A program made the translations under genes and the position numbers. Shown here piece after piece: positions 63,813 through 64,000 of a stretch of DNA of 64,000 nt. The notes beneath the pieces are model-generated. The model was not told the DNA's origin and made no database searches. It saw nothing but the letters and a program-made list of their open reading frames with translations. The DNA is from Ga0077555 sp046154645. Its GTDB lineage: Bacteria; Pseudomonadota; Alphaproteobacteria; Rhizobiales; Hyphomicrobiaceae. The first letter of the stretch is position 1, and every line of letters starts with the position of its first letter. Location: positions 62,001-126,000 of the forward strand of contig JBJXDZ010000098.1 in the NCBI GenBank assembly GCA_046154645.1, written 5' to 3'.

Positions 63813-64000
63813 CGATTCTCAGTGAGTTTCCGTCCCCCGACGTCGGTTCCAAGCACTTGGTTTCGCGAAAACACCCAACCCCCAAACTTGTCTTCCAGGA
63901 AGTCGCGCGCACGCGCCGGATGCGCAGTGGGCATCCGAAGGCGCAAAGCAAAAAGCGCGCGGCTATCCGGGATCGCGCCGGCCGCGATGTGCCCGTGCTT
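63785..64000 (-). CDS. 3' part of an unidentified gene, cut by the window edge
   Basis: The last 71 codons of an open frame run in from the right edge on the minus strand and stop at 63785-63787. The segment ARARDFLEDKFGGW recalls the C terminus of LysR-type regulators, but too little is visible to name it. The final residues (CPPPRA) come from a REP-like palindrome, so the original stop was probably further upstream or the repeat inserted at the gene end. Coding status is likely but unproven. Confidence 0.4.
   Translation of the reverse strand, partial: KHGHIAAGAIPDSRALFALRLRMPTAHPARARDFLEDKFGGWVFSRNQVLGTDVGGRKLTENRRGCPPPRA

Noticed and set aside
63706..63951. 81-residue minus-strand open frame overlapping the REP palindrome
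   Set aside because: Frame differs from the partial gene that runs in from the edge and reads through the repeat as VGARLRGHD, a well-known false coding pattern.

Overview
The window is about 64 kb of high-GC chromosomal DNA from an alphaproteobacterium, most likely of the order Hyphomicrobiales (Rhizobiales). This is inferred from gene content and order: argH divergent from tlpA, a small LptM-type lipoprotein behind argH, ccmAB divergent from acnA, a DUF1223 gene after acnA, and a timA-mltA-smr run beside fxsA. The intergenic palindromes are also of the kind common in that order. No rRNA, tRNA, CRISPR array, transposase or integrase was recognised. Almost everything is housekeeping or catabolic.

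Layout. 1-1.9 kb: a cassette with two unknown genes lies between two copies of the last codons of a type I secretion adaptor gene. 1.9-5.2 kb: type I secretion adaptor and ABC exporter. 5.4-6.8 kb: pgsA-moaD-moaE. 6.9-9.8 kb: four small catabolic-type enzymes. 10.5-13.7 kb: putA. 13.8-14.4 kb: a ParE-type toxin-antitoxin pair. 14.4-16.0 kb: a CobW-family GTPase and a VOC protein. 16.1-21.8 kb: acyl-CoA ligase, fused hydratase/3-hydroxyacyl-CoA dehydrogenase and acyl-CoA dehydrogenase. 21.9-24.5 kb: serine-glyoxylate-type aminotransferase and an orphan TRAP binding protein. 24.9-26.8 kb: a large unknown membrane protein. 26.8-30.9 kb: fxsA, timA, mltA, smr and lptM. 30.9-35.4 kb: argH, tlpA, a small stress membrane protein and ccmAB. 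35.5-41.6 kb: acnA, DUF1223, a CoA-transferase and proC. 41.9-45.8 kb: a dioxygenase/crotonase/epoxide-hydrolase run interrupted by a low-GC two-gene cassette. 45.8-49.8 kb: sterol-desaturase-like protein, LprI-like protein, and a coupled SDR-GNAT-GNAT run. 50.0-54.8 kb: N-formylglutamate amidohydrolase fused to DUF1244, glycerate kinase, DUF1036, hydrolase and MaoC-like protein. 54.9-60.7 kb: peptidoglycan-binding-like protein, AsnB, glycosyltransferase and MFS transporter. 60.8-64 kb: unknown membrane protein, isovaleryl-CoA dehydrogenase, and a gene cut by the edge.

How the genes work together. The main theme is acyl-CoA, amino-acid and C2/C3 acid catabolism: PutA, ProC, isovaleryl-CoA dehydrogenase, the acyl-CoA module, and SgaA with glycerate kinase for serine/glyoxylate/glycerate conversion, all feeding the TCA cycle where AcnA acts. 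A second theme is the cell envelope and cytochrome c maturation (CcmAB, TlpA, MltA, PgsA, LptM).

The most interesting signals are two small two-gene cassettes at 161-1892 and 43561-44822. Neither carries a recombinase. Each is bounded by roughly 20-bp direct repeats that duplicate host sequence at a gene boundary. The second holds a tightly coupled pair of unknown proteins, lies inside an otherwise normal operon, and is the best candidate here for an undescribed system. Other notable items are a perfect 12-bp-arm palindrome inserted in frame in an epoxide hydrolase gene, an in-frame fusion of two normally separate proteins, and a dispersed MITE-like repeat family.
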